Origin: Candidatus Thorarchaeota archaeon
GTDB lineage: Archaea > Asgardarchaeota > Thorarchaeia > Thorarchaeales > Thorarchaeaceae
DNA: 7,686 nt
Direction of reading: 5' to 3'
Assembly (NCBI GenBank): GCA_030642465.1
Contig: DAOWNS010000077.1
Span: 1 to 7,686 of the forward strand
Part shown: piece after piece, positions 7,016 to 7,686 of the stretch
Layout: every line of letters starts with the position of its first letter
How positions within the stretch are numbered: position 1 is the stretch's first letter
Translations under genes and position numbers: made by a program
Notes under the pieces: generated by a model
What the model was told of the DNA's origin: nothing
Seen by the model: only the letters and a program-made list of their open reading frames with translations
The model's database searches: none

Positions 7016-7051
7016 CGTAGCACACGGCAATTTTCGTGGTTTTGTGCTACG
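7016..7051. promoter_or_regulatory. Nine-base-pair perfect hairpin just upstream of the thioredoxin-like gene
   Basis: CGTAGCACA (7016-7024) is the exact reverse complement of TGTGCTACG (7043-7051), with an 18-base loop. In the minus-strand transcript it comes after the PRC-barrel-like stop (7117) and ends two bases before the AAGGAGA ribosome binding site. No T-run follows it in that direction, so it does not look like a bacterial-style terminator. It could be a processing or stability element, a translation control element, or an operator palindrome. CACG (7023-7026) and CGTG (7035-7038) could form a competing smaller stem. Confidence 0.5.
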
Positions 7052-7116
7052 CATGATGTTTGCCTTTGATGATTTAGTCCCGCCAAGAATAGGAACTCCA
7101 CGCGATTGCAGGCTCC

Positions 7117-7335
7117 TTACTCTGCGAATATGGGGGGCTTAAGACGAATCTCTTCTTGTACCGAATGAATAGCCCTTAGTGGTATTGTTTCCCAATGCCG
7201 ACCGCTCCTCTCAACAACTACAAACGGGCCTTTTCCTTCATCATACCAAACTTTCTTCACGCGTCCTATGGGAAAGCCCCTGAAGTCACAAACAAGCTTA
7301 TTCTTCAGAAGCCATTTCATATTCTCATCCGTCAT
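7117..7335 (-). CDS. Small PRC-barrel-like protein
   Basis: A 72-residue protein whose pattern LVCDFRGFPIGRVKKVWYDEGKGPFVVVERSGRHWETIPLRAIHSVQEEIRLK fits a PRC-barrel: strand, G-x-x-IG-x-V-x-x-V, a D/G turn, VVV strand, IPLRAI and a closing strand. Such domains bind RNA or protein partners; stand-alone archaeal copies are common and mostly uncharacterised, some linked to ribosome maturation (RimM-like) or cell division (CdpB-type). Nothing here picks one role. No signal peptide or membrane helix is seen. The ATG at 7335 has only a weak TGAG upstream; a second ATG at 7320, with GGATGAG close before it, would give 67 residues and keep the whole domain. The gene sits between the partial membrane-protein gene and the thioredoxin-like gene on the same strand. 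Confidence 0.75.
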   Translation of the reverse strand: MTDENMKWLLKNKLVCDFRGFPIGRVKKVWYDEGKGPFVVVERSGRHWETIPLRAIHSVQEEIRLKPPIFAE

Positions 7336-7396
7336 AAGTGCTCACTATTTTGAAGAGCGCAACCCATTGAAGAGCGTGTGTAAGACGGGAGCAATT

Positions 7397-7454
7397 CCGA
7401 GGTAACATACACTCGGCATTAGCTAACCGAGTTACCATCTGAATGCCGCTAATG
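7397..7454. repeat. Cluster of overlapping, competing inverted repeats
   Basis: The 130-base gap between the right-edge membrane-protein stop (7467) and the PRC-barrel-like start (7335) holds several exact inverted repeats that share bases: CCGAG (7397-7401) with CTCGG (7412-7416), CTCGG again with CCGAG (7427-7431), GGTAAC (7401-7406) with GTTACC (7431-7436), CGGCATT (7414-7420) with AATGCCG (7442-7448), and CATTAGC (7417-7423) with GCTAATG (7448-7454). They cannot all form together. On the minus strand this is the probable leader of the PRC-barrel-like gene. It may be a regulatory RNA fold, an operator, or a degraded repeat. Confidence 0.4.
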
Positions 7455-7466
7455 GATGTCTGCAAA

Positions 7467-7686
7467 TCACGGGAAGAGTATAATGAAGCCGTATAGAATC
7501 CAGTTAGCAATTGCAGGAAAGATAAGCCAGACTATGTAGTTGCCGGGAGGCGCAGTGAATCGATCAACCTGAGCAGGAAGGAATCCCATATACCCATTAT
7601 CCACTGGAGTCCAAGTCCACAAAGCTCTTTCTCGACTGAGAATTGGCTCAATTGCCACTAGGTCCAGAACAGCGCCCAGAAGCCCA
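7467..7686 (-). CDS. C-terminal end of a membrane protein resembling carotenoid-biosynthesis (CruF/DUF422) proteins
   Basis: The frame is open from the right edge of the window to a TGA at 7469-7467, giving about 72 residues; the start lies outside, although an in-frame GTG at 7658 exists. The visible part reads GLLGAVLDLVAIEP, then ALWTWTPVDNGYMGFLPAQVDRF, then a strongly hydrophobic stretch from GNYIVWLIFPAIANWILYGFIILFP to the end. The spacing 'LD-VA/I-P ... W-W ... G-Y-G-P ... N-F/Y-W' resembles the DUF422 family, polytopic membrane enzymes that include bisanhydrobacterioruberin hydratase (CruF) in carotenoid synthesis. With only the end visible this is tentative. If right, it would use products of the isoprenoid pathway that fni feeds, though the two genes are over 4 kb apart and not one operon. 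Confidence 0.55.
   Translation of the reverse strand, partial: GLLGAVLDLVAIEPILSRERALWTWTPVDNGYMGFLPAQVDRFTAPPGNYIVWLIFPAIANWILYGFIILFP

Noticed and set aside
7325..7510. Minus-strand frame across the gap before the PRC-barrel-like gene
   Set aside because: It overlaps both neighbours, covers the inverted-repeat cluster and has no domain-like pattern.

Overview
The window looks like a piece of an archaeal chromosome. The evidence is a type 2 (FMN-dependent) isopentenyl-diphosphate isomerase, the alpha subunit of an ADP-forming acetyl/acyl-CoA synthetase, an archaeal-style short thioredoxin-like protein, short TATA-like elements with few long leaders, and mixed use of GAGG-type ribosome binding sites and apparently leader-poor starts. 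The moderate base composition and this gene mix would fit an Asgard archaeon such as Thorarchaeota, but that is an impression only; no marker gene in the window fixes the lineage. There are no tRNA or rRNA genes, CRISPR arrays, transposases or phage genes.

Layout. On the + strand lie the C-terminal part of an unrecognised helical protein (2-580) and an acyl-CoA synthetase alpha subunit (661-2066) whose reading frame is broken by one missing base near 949-954. Convergent to it is the isoprenoid isomerase gene fni (3219-2092, minus). Divergent from fni is a + strand pair: a four-helix membrane protein (3344-3883) and an AcuC-type zinc deacetylase (3937-5085). A minus-strand protein with a faint SCP2-like pattern (5749-5117) converges on the deacetylase and diverges from an amidohydrolase_2-type metal hydrolase (5841-6590). 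The right end is a minus-strand run, read from the right edge leftwards: the C-terminal end of a membrane protein resembling carotenoid-biosynthesis/CruF (DUF422) proteins (7686-7467), a PRC-barrel-like protein (7335-7117) and a CxxC thioredoxin-like protein (6998-6645).

How the genes may connect (inference). The synthetase makes ATP and acetate/acyl acid from acyl-CoA, and AcuC-type deacetylases act on acetylated proteins including acetyl-CoA-forming enzymes, so the left half has an acyl-CoA flavour. The isomerase feeds archaeal lipid and carotenoid synthesis, and the partial right-edge membrane protein may use isoprenoid products. The genes alternate in strand and do not form one operon, so this is mostly ordinary housekeeping sequence. 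I did not find a convincing new system. The best items for a second look are the single-base frameshift in the synthetase gene, a one-residue insertion in the zinc-binding motif of the deacetylase, an Asp-to-Glu change at the usual last metal/catalytic position of the amidohydrolase, and two structured non-coding stretches (7016-7051 and 7397-7454) in the minus-strand run.
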